A stretch of DNA of 64,000 nucleotides. Origin: an uncultured Bacteroidota bacterium. Lineage in GTDB: Bacteria; Bacteroidota; Bacteroidia; Flavobacteriales; Flavobacteriaceae. The stretch is from positions 124,001-188,000 of the forward strand of contig CACEGG010000001.1 in assembly GCA_902559035.1 (NCBI GenBank). Reading direction: 5' to 3'. This document shows, piece by piece, positions 48,914 to 59,565 of the stretch. The position numbers were made by a program, and so were the translations under genes. The notes below the pieces were generated by a model. The model searched no databases, was not told the DNA's origin, and saw nothing but the letters and a program-made list of their open reading frames with translations. The number at the start of each line of letters is the position of its first letter. The stretch's first letter is position 1.

Positions 48914-50140
48914 TTACTTTAAGCTAGACTCTAACCCATTTTTTATACAATCCAAAAATTCCTGTGTGTTTAGGTAATGTGATCTATTTAGTTCATCTCC
49001 GTGAATAAGAAGTGCTAAATCTTTTGTCATTTGACCATTTTCAACGGTCTTAATACAGACAGACTCTAAAGTTTTACAAAACTCAATTAATTCAAGATTT
49101 TGGTCAAGTTTTCCTCTGTGAGCTAGTCCTCTAGTCCATGCAAATATTGAAGCAATAGGGTTTGTTGAAGTTTCATTTCCTTTTTGATGTTCTCTGTAGT
49201 GTCTGGTTACAGTTCCATGTGCCGCCTCAGCTTCCATTGTTTTTCCATCAGGTGTTACGAGAGTTGATGTCATTAGTCCCAGAGAACCAAAACCTTGAGC
49301 TACAGTGTCTGATTGAACATCCCCATCATAATTTTTACAAGCCCAAACAAATCCTCCATTCCATTTCATCGCAGCAGCAACCATATCATCAATTAATCGG
49401 TGTTCATAAGTGATACCAATTTCCTCAAACTTTTCTTGAAATTCATTGGTATAAACCTCATAGAAAATATCTTTAAACCTGCCATCATAAGCTTTAAGAA
49501 TTGTATTTTTTGTAGATAGGTATAATGGCCACTTCTTTGTAAGAGCTTGATTCATACATGATCTAGCAAATCCATATATAGAAGAATCTATATTATACAT
49601 GCTCATAGCAACACCATTTTCTTGAAAATTGTAAACCTCCCAAGAAATAGGTTTATCACCATTTTCGGGTGTAAATGTCATGGTAAGCTTCCCTTTTCCA
49701 TGTGTGACAATATCAGTAGCTTTATATTGATCTCCAAAAGCATGTCTTCCAATGCAAATAGGCTTTGTCCAACCTTGAACATATCTTGGTACATTACTCA
49801 TGATAATAGGTTCTCTAAATACTGTACCACCAACAATATTTCTAATAGTTCCGTTGGGTGATCTCCACATTTTTTTTAATGTGTATTCAACAACTCGATC
49901 CTCATCAGGTGTAATTGTTGCACATTTAATACCTACATTATATTTTTTTATAGCTTCAGCTGAATCAATAGTCACCTGATCATCAGTAAAATCTCTGTGT
50001 TTTACACTTAAGTCAAAATATTTGATGTCTAACTCTAAATAAGGAAGTATTAATTTGGTTTTAATAAAATCCCAAATGATTCTTGTCATTTCATCTCCAT
50101 CCAATTCGACAACTGGATTCTGAACTATAATTTTTTTCAT
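48914..50140 (-). CDS. icd: NADP-dependent isocitrate dehydrogenase (eukaryote-like type)
   Basis: [62 protein letters not shown]. Confidence 0.94.
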   Translation of the reverse strand: MKKIIVQNPVVELDGDEMTRIIWDFIKTKLILPYLELDIKYFDLSVKHRDFTDDQVTIDSAEAIKKYNVGIKCATITPDEDRVVEYTLKKMWRSPNGTIRNIVGGTVFREPIIMSNVPRYVQGWTKPICIGRHAFGDQYKATDIVTHGKGKLTMTFTPENGDKPISWEVYNFQENGVAMSMYNIDSSIYGFARSCMNQALTKKWPLYLSTKNTILKAYDGRFKDIFYEVYTNEFQEKFEEIGITYEHRLIDDMVAAAMKWNGGFVWACKNYDGDVQSDTVAQGFGSLGLMTSTLVTPDGKTMEAEAAHGTVTRHYREHQKGNETSTNPIASIFAWTRGLAHRGKLDQNLELIEFCKTLESVCIKTVENGQMTKDLALLIHGDELNRSHYLNTQEFLDCIKNGLESSLK

Positions 50141-50153
50141 GAAACTTATAAAT

Positions 50154-50504
50154 TTATCTTCTTACTTCCTTAATTCTAGCTTTTTTACCTCTTAGTTCTC
50201 TAAAGTAAAAGATTCTCGATCTTCTAACTCTACCTCTTTTGTTAACTTCAATTTTTTGGATTGCTGGTAAATTGAAAGGAAATATTCTTTCTATCCCGAT
50301 TGTTCCAGACATTTTTCTAATCGTAAAAGTTTTAGTTAGTCCAGTTCCCTTGATTTGAATTACAACACCTTTGAAAAACTGAGTACGAACTTTTTCTCCT
50401 TCACGGATTTCGTAATAAACAGTTATAGTATCTCCGGATTTGAAATTTGGGATTTCTTTTTTTGTTACAAATTCGTCTTGTACGAATTTAATTAAAGATT
50501 CCAT
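50154..50504 (-). CDS. rplS: 50S ribosomal protein L19
   Basis: [57 protein letters not shown]. Confidence 0.96.
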   Translation of the reverse strand: MESLIKFVQDEFVTKKEIPNFKSGDTITVYYEIREGEKVRTQFFKGVVIQIKGTGLTKTFTIRKMSGTIGIERIFPFNLPAIQKIEVNKRGRVRRSRIFYFRELRGKKARIKEVRR

Positions 50505-50609
50505 TGTGTAAGATTTAAATTAATTTAATACAACATCCACGATTATCGTCAGTGGTTATATCAAAATCGAATGCGAATATACATTTTTTGTTTTATTTAT
50601 CGAAAGAAA

Positions 50610-51284
50610 TCAATCAAAAATATCAGGGCGTAATTTTCTTGTTCTTTCAATCGCTTTTTCTTCTCTCCAGTTCTCAATTTTTAATTGATCTCCAGAAAGA
50701 AGTATTTCAGGTACTTTCAAATCTTCGAATGTTGAGGGTCTTGTGTATACAGGGGGAGCTAATAAATTATCTTGATATGAGTCAGTAAGAGCTGATGTTT
50801 CATCTCCTAGCACTCCAGGTATTAATCTTATTATTGAATCACATAAAACTGCAGCAGGTAGTTCTCCACCAGACAAAACGTAATCTCCGATTGAAATTTC
50901 CATAGTAATTAGACTATCTCTAACTCTTTGATCAACACCCTTGTAGTGACCACATAAGATAATTAAATTACCTTTTAATGATAATTGATTAGAAATTTTT
51001 TGATTCAACATTTTACCATCTGGAGACATGTAAATGATTTCATCGTAAGTTCTTTGTTTTTTTAATAAATCAATACACTTTTTTATTGGTTCAATCATCA
51101 TTACCATCCCAGATCCTCCGCCATATTGATAATCATCTACTTGTTTTCTTTTGTTTGAGGCATACTTTTTTAAGTCGTGGAAACAAATTTCAATAATTTG
51201 CTTATCGATAGCTCGTTTTAGTATTGAAGCATTAAAAGGACTTTCTATTAGTTCGGGTAAAACACTAATAATATCAATTCTCAT
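50610..51284 (-). CDS. trmD: tRNA (guanosine(37)-N1)-methyltransferase
   Basis: MRIDIISVLPELIESPFNASILKRA; DDYQYGGGSGMVMMIEPI; GHYKGVDQRVRD; EISIGDYVLSGGELPA. Confidence 0.96.
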   Translation of the reverse strand: MRIDIISVLPELIESPFNASILKRAIDKQIIEICFHDLKKYASNKRKQVDDYQYGGGSGMVMMIEPIKKCIDLLKKQRTYDEIIYMSPDGKMLNQKISNQLSLKGNLIILCGHYKGVDQRVRDSLITMEISIGDYVLSGGELPAAVLCDSIIRLIPGVLGDETSALTDSYQDNLLAPPVYTRPSTFEDLKVPEILLSGDQLKIENWREEKAIERTRKLRPDIFD

Positions 51285-51286
51285 AA

Positions 51287-52663
51287 TTATTCAAAGATAA
51301 GCCTTTCTTTCTCACCTTCTGGACTAAAAAATATCATTTGATTAATTTTTGTATTTGAGTTAATTAAGGATAAATCATCAGTTTTTTTAATAGAAATTGA
51401 GTTAATTTCAGTTAAAATATAACCTTCTCTAATACCCATTCTATACAAAGAGCTATTTCTATTATTTGAAACCTTAACGCCATGTGATAAATCAATTTCC
51501 TCCAATTCTTCTATTGACATGTCTCTTAATTGCATGCCTAAGAAGCTAACATTTGTATTTTTTTCTAATACTACATTTAAATTTAATTTAGCAGTATCTC
51601 TAATTAATCCAACAGAAATTATATCTCCTGGTCTTTTAGTACTTAAGTAACCCGATAAATCTGAAAATTTTTCAATTTTGATATTATCCAAACTAATAAT
51701 AACATCACCTTTCACAATTCCTGCCTTAGCAGCGCCCATTTCAGTTTGAACATCATTTATATAAAACCCTTCTGTTAAATTTAAATTTAATTCATCCGCT
51801 GATTTAGAATTAAGTCCAAAACCTGTAACCCCTAATAAACCCTTTTGAACATTTCCATATTCAATAATATCTTCAAAAACTTTTCTTGCTATATTACTTG
51901 GAACAGCAAATGAATATCCTACAAATCCGCCAGTTCCACTAGTAATTGCTGTATTGATTCCAATTAAATCCCCATCAGTATTTACTAAAGCTCCTCCGCT
52001 ATTACCTGAGTTTACAGCAGCATCAGTTTGAATAAATGATTGATTTTTTGAGTCGTAGTCATTCAAATCTCTGGATTTTGCACTTATAATTCCTGCTGTA
52101 ACAGTTGAGGTTAAATTAAATGGATTTCCTACGGCTAAAACCCATTCTCCAATTTTTGTTTGATCAGAATCTGCAAATCTAATGTAAGGAAATGATTCTT
52201 TTCCTATAATTTTTAATACTGCAATATCTGAAACTTCATCGCTTCCGAGAAGTTCAGCTTCGTATGTCTTATTTTCATTTGTTGTTACTTCAATTGTTGT
52301 TGCATTTTCAATAACATGATTGTTTGTAATTATGTATCCATCTTTAGATATAATAACTCCAGAACCCATACCAACCTTTGTTCTTTCGCTTTTATTAAAG
52401 TAATCCCAAACTGATGAATTTGATCCAGTAACACTAGTGTTTTTTACGTGAACAACAGAATGAATAGTCTTTTCAGCAGCTTCAACAAAATCAACAGATT
52501 TTAATGAATTATTTTTTGAATTTGGGTTGTATGAAATGTTAACAACATTATCTTCCTTGTTTAGTTTAAGATCATCCGAATGATTAAAATAAAAATTGTG
52601 AATAATTAAAGCTAAAACTGCTCCTAAAAGAGAGATTAATAAAGTTGATATTATTTTTTTCAT
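51287..52663 (-). CDS. HtrA/Deg-family trypsin-like serine protease with PDZ domains
   Basis: YIITNNHVIENAT, SDIAVLKI, DAAVNSGNSGGALVNTDG catalytic triad; PDZ domains. Confidence 0.93.
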   Translation of the reverse strand: MKKIISTLLISLLGAVLALIIHNFYFNHSDDLKLNKEDNVVNISYNPNSKNNSLKSVDFVEAAEKTIHSVVHVKNTSVTGSNSSVWDYFNKSERTKVGMGSGVIISKDGYIITNNHVIENATTIEVTTNENKTYEAELLGSDEVSDIAVLKIIGKESFPYIRFADSDQTKIGEWVLAVGNPFNLTSTVTAGIISAKSRDLNDYDSKNQSFIQTDAAVNSGNSGGALVNTDGDLIGINTAITSGTGGFVGYSFAVPSNIARKVFEDIIEYGNVQKGLLGVTGFGLNSKSADELNLNLTEGFYINDVQTEMGAAKAGIVKGDVIISLDNIKIEKFSDLSGYLSTKRPGDIISVGLIRDTAKLNLNVVLEKNTNVSFLGMQLRDMSIEELEEIDLSHGVKVSNNRNSSLYRMGIREGYILTEINSISIKKTDDLSLINSNTKINQMIFFSPEGEKERLIFE

Positions 52664-52771
52664 TGATATTAAATTTTAATCAAAATTAAATTTTTAAATA
52701 TTTACAAAATAAATTTTTAACTACTTTTTAACAACTTATACTTTTTTATATATTCGTTTCATTAAAAATAT

Positions 52772-53551
52772 ATGAAAATAAAATTTCAAAAATTTCAAGG
52801 AACTGGAAATGACTTCGTTATAATTAAGAATAAAGATCTATTATTCCCCTCTAATAACAATAAACTAATAGAAAAATTATGTGATAGGAAGCATGGCATA
52901 GGATGTGATGGTTTAATATTAATTAACCCCTCACAAAGTTCAGATTTTGAAATGATATATTATAATTCAAATGGTTTTTTGGGTTCAATGTGCGGAAATG
53001 GTGCAAGATGTTCAGTTAAGTTTGCTCAAATTCATAATCTTATAAATAATAATACTTCATTTGAGGCTTATGATGGAAACCATGAAGCATCCATCGAAAA
53101 TAATATTATTTCATTATCAATGAAACCAGTTAATAATATTAAAATTTTTAATGATGGTTTATTTTTGGATACTGGCTCCCCTCATTATATCAAAGTTGTT
53201 AATAATATTGAAAATTTAGATGTATACAATGAAGGAAAATTGATTAGAAATAGTAAAGAATACAAAGAAAAGGGAGTAAATGTAAATTTTGTAAAAATTT
53301 ATTCCAAAGATGAATTTCAAGTCAGAACCTATGAAAGAGGGGTTGAAAATGAAACACTTTCATGTGGAACAGGTGTTACAGCAGTTGCTTTGGCAATGTT
53401 TCACTCAGGTAGAACCGATTCAAAGAAAATTAACATAAAAACAAAAGGAGGAGAATTAACTGTTAAATTTGATACAAGTGAGCTTGGATATAACAATATA
53501 AAGTTAATTGGAAAAGTAGAAATGATATTCTCTGGTGAAATAGAAGTCTAA
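52772..53551 (+). CDS. dapF: Diaminopimelate epimerase
   Basis: FQGTGNDFVII; GSMCGNGARCSVKFA; ERGVENETLSCGTGVTAVALA. Confidence 0.96.
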   Translation: MKIKFQKFQGTGNDFVIIKNKDLLFPSNNNKLIEKLCDRKHGIGCDGLILINPSQSSDFEMIYYNSNGFLGSMCGNGARCSVKFAQIHNLINNNTSFEAYDGNHEASIENNIISLSMKPVNNIKIFNDGLFLDTGSPHYIKVVNNIENLDVYNEGKLIRNSKEYKEKGVNVNFVKIYSKDEFQVRTYERGVENETLSCGTGVTAVALAMFHSGRTDSKKINIKTKGGELTVKFDTSELGYNNIKLIGKVEMIFSGEIEV

Positions 53552-54604
53552 ATGGAAAATAAAAAATTATATAAAATTATTATATCTATTGGGCTTTTAA
53601 GTTTTTTATTCATATCCTCAGCTGTTCTTTATAATTATTATAAAACTTTTTACTCAGAAAATACAAATTTTAGTGATGAATCTGTTTTTATTTATATTAA
53701 ATCTGGTACAGGTTTGAAAAGTTTAAGAAATGAAATTTCACCATATATAAAAGACACCTCTACTTTTTTTAAGGCAGCTTATAAAACTAAGTTTATAATG
53801 AATATAAAGGCTGGAAAGTATGAATTAAAAAAAGGCTTTTCTAATAAAGAAATTATTAATTCTTTAAGATTTAAAAACATTCCTATTAAAATTACTTTTA
53901 ATAATATGGAACGTATTGAAAATTTAGCCTCAAGAGTTTCTAAGTTTATTGAAGCAGATAGTTTGAGTTTGATGAATTCATTCAATAATGAAGTATTTTT
54001 GGAAAATAATAACCTTAATACAGAATCTGTATTTTCTATTTTTCTTCCAAATACTTATGAATTTTATTGGAATACATCTGCTGATGAATTTAGAAATAAG
54101 ATGCTAAATCAATTTAATTTATATTGGAATCTCTCAAGAAAGGAAAAAGCCAAATCTTTAAATTTGTCCCCTGTTGAGGTTTCTGTATTAGCCTCAATAG
54201 TTCAACGTGAAACCCCTAAAGTAGATGAAAGACCTACGATTTCAGGAGTTTATTACAATAGACTTAAAAAAAGAATGAAATTACAGGCTGATCCCACCGT
54301 TGTTTATACGATAAAAGAAAAAAAAGGGTTTAATAAGAAAATTAGAAGAGTTTTATATAAAGATTTAAAAATAAAATCTCCCTATAATACCTACATAAAT
54401 AAAGGTCTGCCACCAGGTCCAATATACATGCCTGATTTTAGTTCAATTGAATCTGTTTTGAACTTAGAATCTCATGACTATTTGTTTTTTGTAGCAGATG
54501 TAAAAAGACCCGGCTATCACATGTTCGCTAAAACAAATAGACAACACAATAAAAATAAACGTCAATACACAAGTTGGCTCAGAAAAAATAACATAAGAAG
54601 ATAA
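53552..54604 (+). CDS. mltG: Endolytic transglycosylase MltG
   Basis: ASIVQRETPKVDERPTISGVYYNRLKKRMKLQADPTVVYTI; YNTYINKGLPPGPI. Confidence 0.93.
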   Translation: MENKKLYKIIISIGLLSFLFISSAVLYNYYKTFYSENTNFSDESVFIYIKSGTGLKSLRNEISPYIKDTSTFFKAAYKTKFIMNIKAGKYELKKGFSNKEIINSLRFKNIPIKITFNNMERIENLASRVSKFIEADSLSLMNSFNNEVFLENNNLNTESVFSIFLPNTYEFYWNTSADEFRNKMLNQFNLYWNLSRKEKAKSLNLSPVEVSVLASIVQRETPKVDERPTISGVYYNRLKKRMKLQADPTVVYTIKEKKGFNKKIRRVLYKDLKIKSPYNTYINKGLPPGPIYMPDFSSIESVLNLESHDYLFFVADVKRPGYHMFAKTNRQHNKNKRQYTSWLRKNNIRR

Positions 54605-54681
54605 CTGATTGATTTACAGATAATTAAAATTTTGTGTATGTTTGCCGCATAATTAAAATTGATTTTAATTTTTTATTAGAT

Positions 54682-55302
54682 ATGATTTCTAGTATTTACA
54701 AAAACAATTTGATGTTGATAGTTTTCTTCTTTTTAACTACATCCTTCAATTCCTTCAATAATTTTATTACAATTCCAAACTATGATAATTTAGCTTTTGA
54801 ATATGTGGTTTCTGATTATTCAGATGAGAAGATGACAAATTTTATTTTTCTTGAAAAAGATTTTATTGGATTTAAAGAACTCTTAGCCTACAAAGAATCA
54901 ACTGGAAGTTACTCTAGAATAAATAAATTTGGTTTCATGGGTAAATTTCAATTCAATTTAAATACCCTTATGATGTATAAAATTAAAGATGCCAAAGTTT
55001 TTCTTGAAAATCCTAAACTTCAAGAAAGGGTGTTTTTGATTAATGTTCAAAGAAATAAATGGATTTTAAGAAAAGATATTAAATGGTTTGTTGGTGCTAG
55101 AATCGATAATACCATTATTACTGAGTCTGGAATTATAGCGGCAGCTCACTTAGCTGGTCCAGGAAATGTAAAAAAATATCTAAGATCTGGTGGAAAACAT
55201 AATCCAAAAGATGCTTTCGGAACATCTATTTCATTGTACATGGATTATTTCAAAGGCTACGATATTACAATGGTTGAATCTATTAGAAAGCCTAAGATAT
55301 AG
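54682..55302 (+). CDS. Secreted peptidoglycan-active (transglycosylase/lysozyme-like) protein
   Basis: FKELLAYKESTGSYSRINKFGFMGKFQFNLNTLMMYKI; ESGIIAAAHLAGPGNVKKYL; start M at 54682 (54634 overlaps a TATGTTTG element). Confidence 0.75.
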   Translation: MISSIYKNNLMLIVFFFLTTSFNSFNNFITIPNYDNLAFEYVVSDYSDEKMTNFIFLEKDFIGFKELLAYKESTGSYSRINKFGFMGKFQFNLNTLMMYKIKDAKVFLENPKLQERVFLINVQRNKWILRKDIKWFVGARIDNTIITESGIIAAAHLAGPGNVKKYLRSGGKHNPKDAFGTSISLYMDYFKGYDITMVESIRKPKI

Positions 55303-55303
55303 T

Positions 55304-56011
55304 CTATATTGATTGGATTAAAAATATAGTAGGTCTTTTATTTAGTTCTGGTTTGTTTGCTTTCCAATATTGAATCGTCTTTGTTTCAATGAATTCTGAA
55401 TTTAATGTTATATCCCGTGCAAGACAGAGCTCTGTAGAAGATTTTAGAGTATTAATTAGTTCAGCAAATAATTTATCATTTCTATATGGTGTTTCCATAA
55501 AAATCTGAGTCGTGGTGAATGATTTTTTTTCAAGATTTTTAATCATATTTTTTCTTTCTATTTTATCAATAGGTAGGTATCCATTAAACTTGAAGCTTTG
55601 TCCATTCATTCCTGAGGACATTAGTGCCATAAATATTGAAGAAGGCCCGATTAAAGGAACTACAATAATTCCTTTTTTGTGCGCTAGTTTGACTGCCTCA
55701 GCTCCGGGGTCTGCAATTCCCGGACAACCAGCATCAGAAATTAAAGCCATATCTGATCCATTCAAACATGGATTTAAAATATTATTTAATTCAAACGTAG
55801 CGGTATGTTTATTTAATAAAGAAATTTTTAGTTCAGTTTGTTTTTTTTTTGGAGAAATATTTTTAATAAAAGCTCTTCCAGGCTTTTCATTTTCAAAAAT
55901 GAAAAAACTGATCTTATTAATTAATGCAACATGAGATTTAAGAACGTAGTTATCATTAAAATCGCCTAATTGATTTGGAACAAGATATAACTTTCCAAAG
56001 TTCATGATCAA
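55304..56011 (-). CDS. SAM-dependent methyltransferase, tetrapyrrole methylase/RsmI-like
   Basis: GKLYLVPNQLGD; ISDAGCPGIADPGAEAVKLAH; LIGPSSIFMALMSSGMNGQSFKFNGYLPID. Confidence 0.9.
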   Translation of the reverse strand: MIMNFGKLYLVPNQLGDFNDNYVLKSHVALINKISFFIFENEKPGRAFIKNISPKKKQTELKISLLNKHTATFELNNILNPCLNGSDMALISDAGCPGIADPGAEAVKLAHKKGIIVVPLIGPSSIFMALMSSGMNGQSFKFNGYLPIDKIERKNMIKNLEKKSFTTTQIFMETPYRNDKLFAELINTLKSSTELCLARDITLNSEFIETKTIQYWKANKPELNKRPTIFLIQSI

Positions 56012-56017
56012 AGAATT

Positions 56018-57442
56018 TTATACCGTAAATTTCTTTGATAAATCCTCGACGTATTTTCTAAACTGTTTGTCAGTGAAAGATAGGTTATCGACTGTTTTAC
56101 AAGCATGAAGAACAGTGGCATGATCTCGGTGGCCTATTTGAGATCCTATACTTGCTAAGGATGCTTTAGTGAATTTTTTGGCAAAGAACATTGCCAATTG
56201 TCTTGCTTGAACTATATGTCTTTTTCTAGTTTTAGATTGTAATGTAGAAACATCCATTTGAAAATATTCGGAAACAATTTTCTGTATGTAATCAATTGAT
56301 ACTTCTCTTTTTGTATTCTTGACAAATTTTTCAACTACACTTTTTGCTAATTCAATAGTAATTTCTTTTTTATTAAAAGAAGACTGAGCGATCAATGAAA
56401 TTACAGCACCTTCTAATTCTCTAACATTCACTTTTACATTTTTCGCAACATAATCTATTACTTCATTAGAAATTTCAAGACCATCTCTGTAAAGTTTATT
56501 TTTTAAAATAGAAACTCTTGTTTCATAGTCAGGTCTTTGCAGCTCAGCAGAAAGTCCCCATTTGAACCTAGATAATAACCTCTGTTCAATATCTTGCATA
56601 TCTACAGGTGCTTTATCTGATGTTAAAATAACTTGTTTACCGTTTTGGTGTAAATGATTAAAGATGTGAAAAAACACATCTTGTGTTCCTGTTTTACCAG
56701 ATAAAAATTGAACATCATCAATAATTAAAACATCTATGATTTGATAGAAATGAATAAAATCATTTCTATTATTTTTTTTAACAGAATCAATGTATTGTTG
56801 AGTAAATTTTTCTGCAGAAATATACAAAACGGTTTTTTCAGGGAACTTTTCTTTAACATTAACTCCAATTGCATGTGCTAAGTGTGTCTTACCTAAACCA
56901 ACTCCACCAAAAATTAATAATGGATTGAAAGAAGTTCCCCCAGGTTTATTAGAAACTGCTAATCCTGCAGATCTAGCTAACCTGTTGGCATCGCCCTCAA
57001 GAAAGTTATCAAATGTATAATTTGGATTTAACTGAGATTCGATTTTTAGATTTTTAATACCTGGAATTATAAAAGGATTTCTAAGTTCCGTTTGTATATT
57101 ACTTAGAGAAAAGTCAATTTTTTGAGAGGGTAAGTCAGTTTTGTATTGACTTGGAATTTTTTCTGTATATGGATTAACATTTCCATAAGTATTCTCCATT
57201 TTTATTACATAAATAAGTCTAGCATTTTCGCCAAGTTCCTTATTTAGTGCAAGTTTTAATAATTTGACGTAATGCTCTTCAAGCCACTCATAAAAAAATT
57301 TACTAGGGACTTGAACACTAAGTACGTTGTTTTCAAATTTTATGGGCTTGATTGGTTCGAACCATGTTTTATAAGCTTGAATCTGTATATTGTCTTTTAT
57401 GAATTTGAGACAATTATTCCAAACAGATTCAGCTGTAGCCAT
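56018..57442 (-). CDS. dnaA: Chromosomal replication initiator protein DnaA
   Basis: NPLLIFGGVGLGKTHLAHAIG; LIIDDVQFLSGKTGTQD; SIGSQIGHRDHATVLHACKTV; start MATAESVW at 57442. Confidence 0.97.
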   Translation of the reverse strand: MATAESVWNNCLKFIKDNIQIQAYKTWFEPIKPIKFENNVLSVQVPSKFFYEWLEEHYVKLLKLALNKELGENARLIYVIKMENTYGNVNPYTEKIPSQYKTDLPSQKIDFSLSNIQTELRNPFIIPGIKNLKIESQLNPNYTFDNFLEGDANRLARSAGLAVSNKPGGTSFNPLLIFGGVGLGKTHLAHAIGVNVKEKFPEKTVLYISAEKFTQQYIDSVKKNNRNDFIHFYQIIDVLIIDDVQFLSGKTGTQDVFFHIFNHLHQNGKQVILTSDKAPVDMQDIEQRLLSRFKWGLSAELQRPDYETRVSILKNKLYRDGLEISNEVIDYVAKNVKVNVRELEGAVISLIAQSSFNKKEITIELAKSVVEKFVKNTKREVSIDYIQKIVSEYFQMDVSTLQSKTRKRHIVQARQLAMFFAKKFTKASLASIGSQIGHRDHATVLHACKTVDNLSFTDKQFRKYVEDLSKKFTV

Positions 57443-57618
57443 TTTAAATTTTTGTTTTTGGTTGTTGAAAATCATCAAAATCCGTGAAATCTTAATGATA
57501 ATTACTATGTAACAAATATGTGCAAATTTTTATTAAAAAAAAATGATTTTGCTATTGAATATTAATTTTTTTTTGTTCATATTAAAGAATCTAAAAATTA
57601 ATACTCTTTTATACTTTT

Positions 57619-58014
57619 TTGGAACATAAAATAGAAATACTAGTTCGCTATAGTGAAACGGATCAAATGTCTTTTGTTTATCACGGCAATTATGTTAAAT
57701 ATTTTGAAATGGGTAGAATAGCTTGGCTTAAAAATAAAGGAATTTCCTATAAAGATATGGAAGATAATGGTATTATTAACCCAGTAATCGATCTTAAAAT
57801 TAATTTTAGAAAACCAGCTTTATTTGACGATAAATTAATTTTGACAACCTCATTGAAACAAGCTCCATCATACATGATTGAATTCAATTATCAAATTCAT
57901 CGAGAAAAAGAATTATTAACGCACGGATACACTAAGTTAATTTTCCTGAACTCAGAAAATAAGAAACCAATTAGATGTCCTGATTATATTTTAAAAAAAA
58001 TTAAAATGGCTTAA
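57619..58014 (+). CDS. Acyl-CoA thioesterase (4HBT, YbgC-like); TTG start
   Basis: RYSETDQMSFVYHGNYVKYFEMGRIAWLKNKGISYKDMED; no ATG between the upstream stop at 57592-57594 and 57619. Confidence 0.9.
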   Translation: MEHKIEILVRYSETDQMSFVYHGNYVKYFEMGRIAWLKNKGISYKDMEDNGIINPVIDLKINFRKPALFDDKLILTTSLKQAPSYMIEFNYQIHREKELLTHGYTKLIFLNSENKKPIRCPDYILKKIKMA

Positions 58015-59014
58015 AAAATTTTAAATAATCATTACCTATTTTAATTTTTTTACTTAAATGTCCTCTTAACTCAGGACCTTTTATACCATTATCTAACTTT
58101 TGACTGCTTTCAAAAATTCTAGCTTCATCCCAACAATCATTTTTAATAAACAGATCTAAGGTTTTTCTTCCACCCTCAACAATAACTGATTGTATATTAT
58201 TTTTGTGCAGTTCATTACATATATGTGAGGAAGGATTTTTATTTTTTAGAAATTTACTTATTACCAAAGTATTAGATTCGTTATTAAAGACATGGTAGTC
58301 GCTTTTTAATTCTTGTTTATCATCCAATATTATTCTTACAGGATTATTTCCTTTAATATATCTTGCGTCTAGATGTGGGTTGTCGCTAATAATCGTATTA
58401 AAACCAACCATTATTGAATGTTCTTCAGAACGCCATTTGTGAACTAATTGTCTGCTTTCTAAAGAGCTAATTAGAAATGGTTTAGCATTCTTTTTTTTTA
58501 GTGGAGCAATAAAATTATCTTTTGTTATAGCCCATTTTAAAATGATATAGGGTCTATTTTTTGAATTAAAATGTAAAAAGTTTCTGTGTAATTTTTTACA
58601 CTCCTTATCTAAAATACCTGTTTTTACATTTATTTCTCTTTCTTTTAAAAAAGAAACACCCTTTCCATTAACTTTAGGACTATTATCCAAAGTACCAATA
58701 ACTACATTTTTAATTTTGCTTTTGTGAATTAAATGAACACAAGGAGGTGTTTTTCCAAAATGAGAGCAGGGCTCAAGAGTAACATAGAGCGTGCTTTCAA
58801 TTAAATCATTAGGATCTTTAATTGAGTTTATAGCATTAACTTCTGCATGATTACAACCATAATCACTAGTCACTCCCTCAGCAATTATCGTATCATTTTT
58901 GACAATTAATGCACCAACAGAGGGGTTAGGATAATATTTTGAACTATTTTTTTTTGCAATTTCAATACATCTAGACATATATTTTTCATGTATTGATAGT
59001 TCATTTATATCCAT
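58001..59014 (-). CDS. ribD: Bifunctional diaminohydroxyphosphoribosylaminopyrimidine deaminase / 5-amino-6-(5-phosphoribosylamino)uracil reductase
   Basis: YPNPSVGALIVKND; CNHAEVNAI; YVTLEPCSHFGKTPPCVHLI; reductase domain. Confidence 0.95.
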   Translation of the reverse strand: MDINELSIHEKYMSRCIEIAKKNSSKYYPNPSVGALIVKNDTIIAEGVTSDYGCNHAEVNAINSIKDPNDLIESTLYVTLEPCSHFGKTPPCVHLIHKSKIKNVVIGTLDNSPKVNGKGVSFLKEREINVKTGILDKECKKLHRNFLHFNSKNRPYIILKWAITKDNFIAPLKKKNAKPFLISSLESRQLVHKWRSEEHSIMVGFNTIISDNPHLDARYIKGNNPVRIILDDKQELKSDYHVFNNESNTLVISKFLKNKNPSSHICNELHKNNIQSVIVEGGRKTLDLFIKNDCWDEARIFESSQKLDNGIKGPELRGHLSKKIKIGNDYLKFFKPF

Positions 59015-59067
59015 TCAAAAGGTTTTTTAATATAATGTGTATAACTTTACAAAAGTAGTTTTAAAAT

Positions 59068-59565
59068 ATGAAAATTAGTAATGGATTTTTAATTAGAGAA
59101 GTTCAAAAAGTTGATAACAAGGCTATTGAAGCTACTTTATCTAAAATAATGAGAGAATTTGATGTTCCAGAAACAGGAACTGCCTTAGCTGATCCAGAGT
59201 TGAAAACTATATTTGAGACTTATAATACTAACAACTCAATATATTTTATTTTGGAAAAGAATAATTTAATATTTGGAGGAGCGGGTATATCAAAATTAAA
59301 ACATACAAATGAAAACATATGTGAACTACAAAAAATGTATTTTTTAAAAAATGCAAGAGGATTAGGCTTGGGTGATAAAATGATTGATTTATGTCTAATG
59401 AAAGCTAAAGAATTTGGATATGATAAATGTTATATTGAAACCATGTTTAATATGGAAAGTGCACAAAAACTCTATTTAAAAAAAGGATTTTCTTATTTAG
59501 ATAAACCTAAGGGAAATACCGGACATTCATCATGTCCAGTTTGGATGATTAAAGATTTGAAATGA
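59068..59565 (+). CDS. GNAT family N-acetyltransferase
   Basis: ICELQKMYFLKNARGLGLGDKMIDLCLMKAKEFGYDKCYIETM. Confidence 0.9.
   Translation: MKISNGFLIREVQKVDNKAIEATLSKIMREFDVPETGTALADPELKTIFETYNTNNSIYFILEKNNLIFGGAGISKLKHTNENICELQKMYFLKNARGLGLGDKMIDLCLMKAKEFGYDKCYIETMFNMESAQKLYLKKGFSYLDKPKGNTGHSSCPVWMIKDLK

Noticed and set aside
52664-52771. Near-inverted repeat AAATTTTAATC/AAAATTAAATTT between htrA-like and dapF
   Set aside because: Imperfect, pure A/T; indistinguishable from background in a divergent promoter region.
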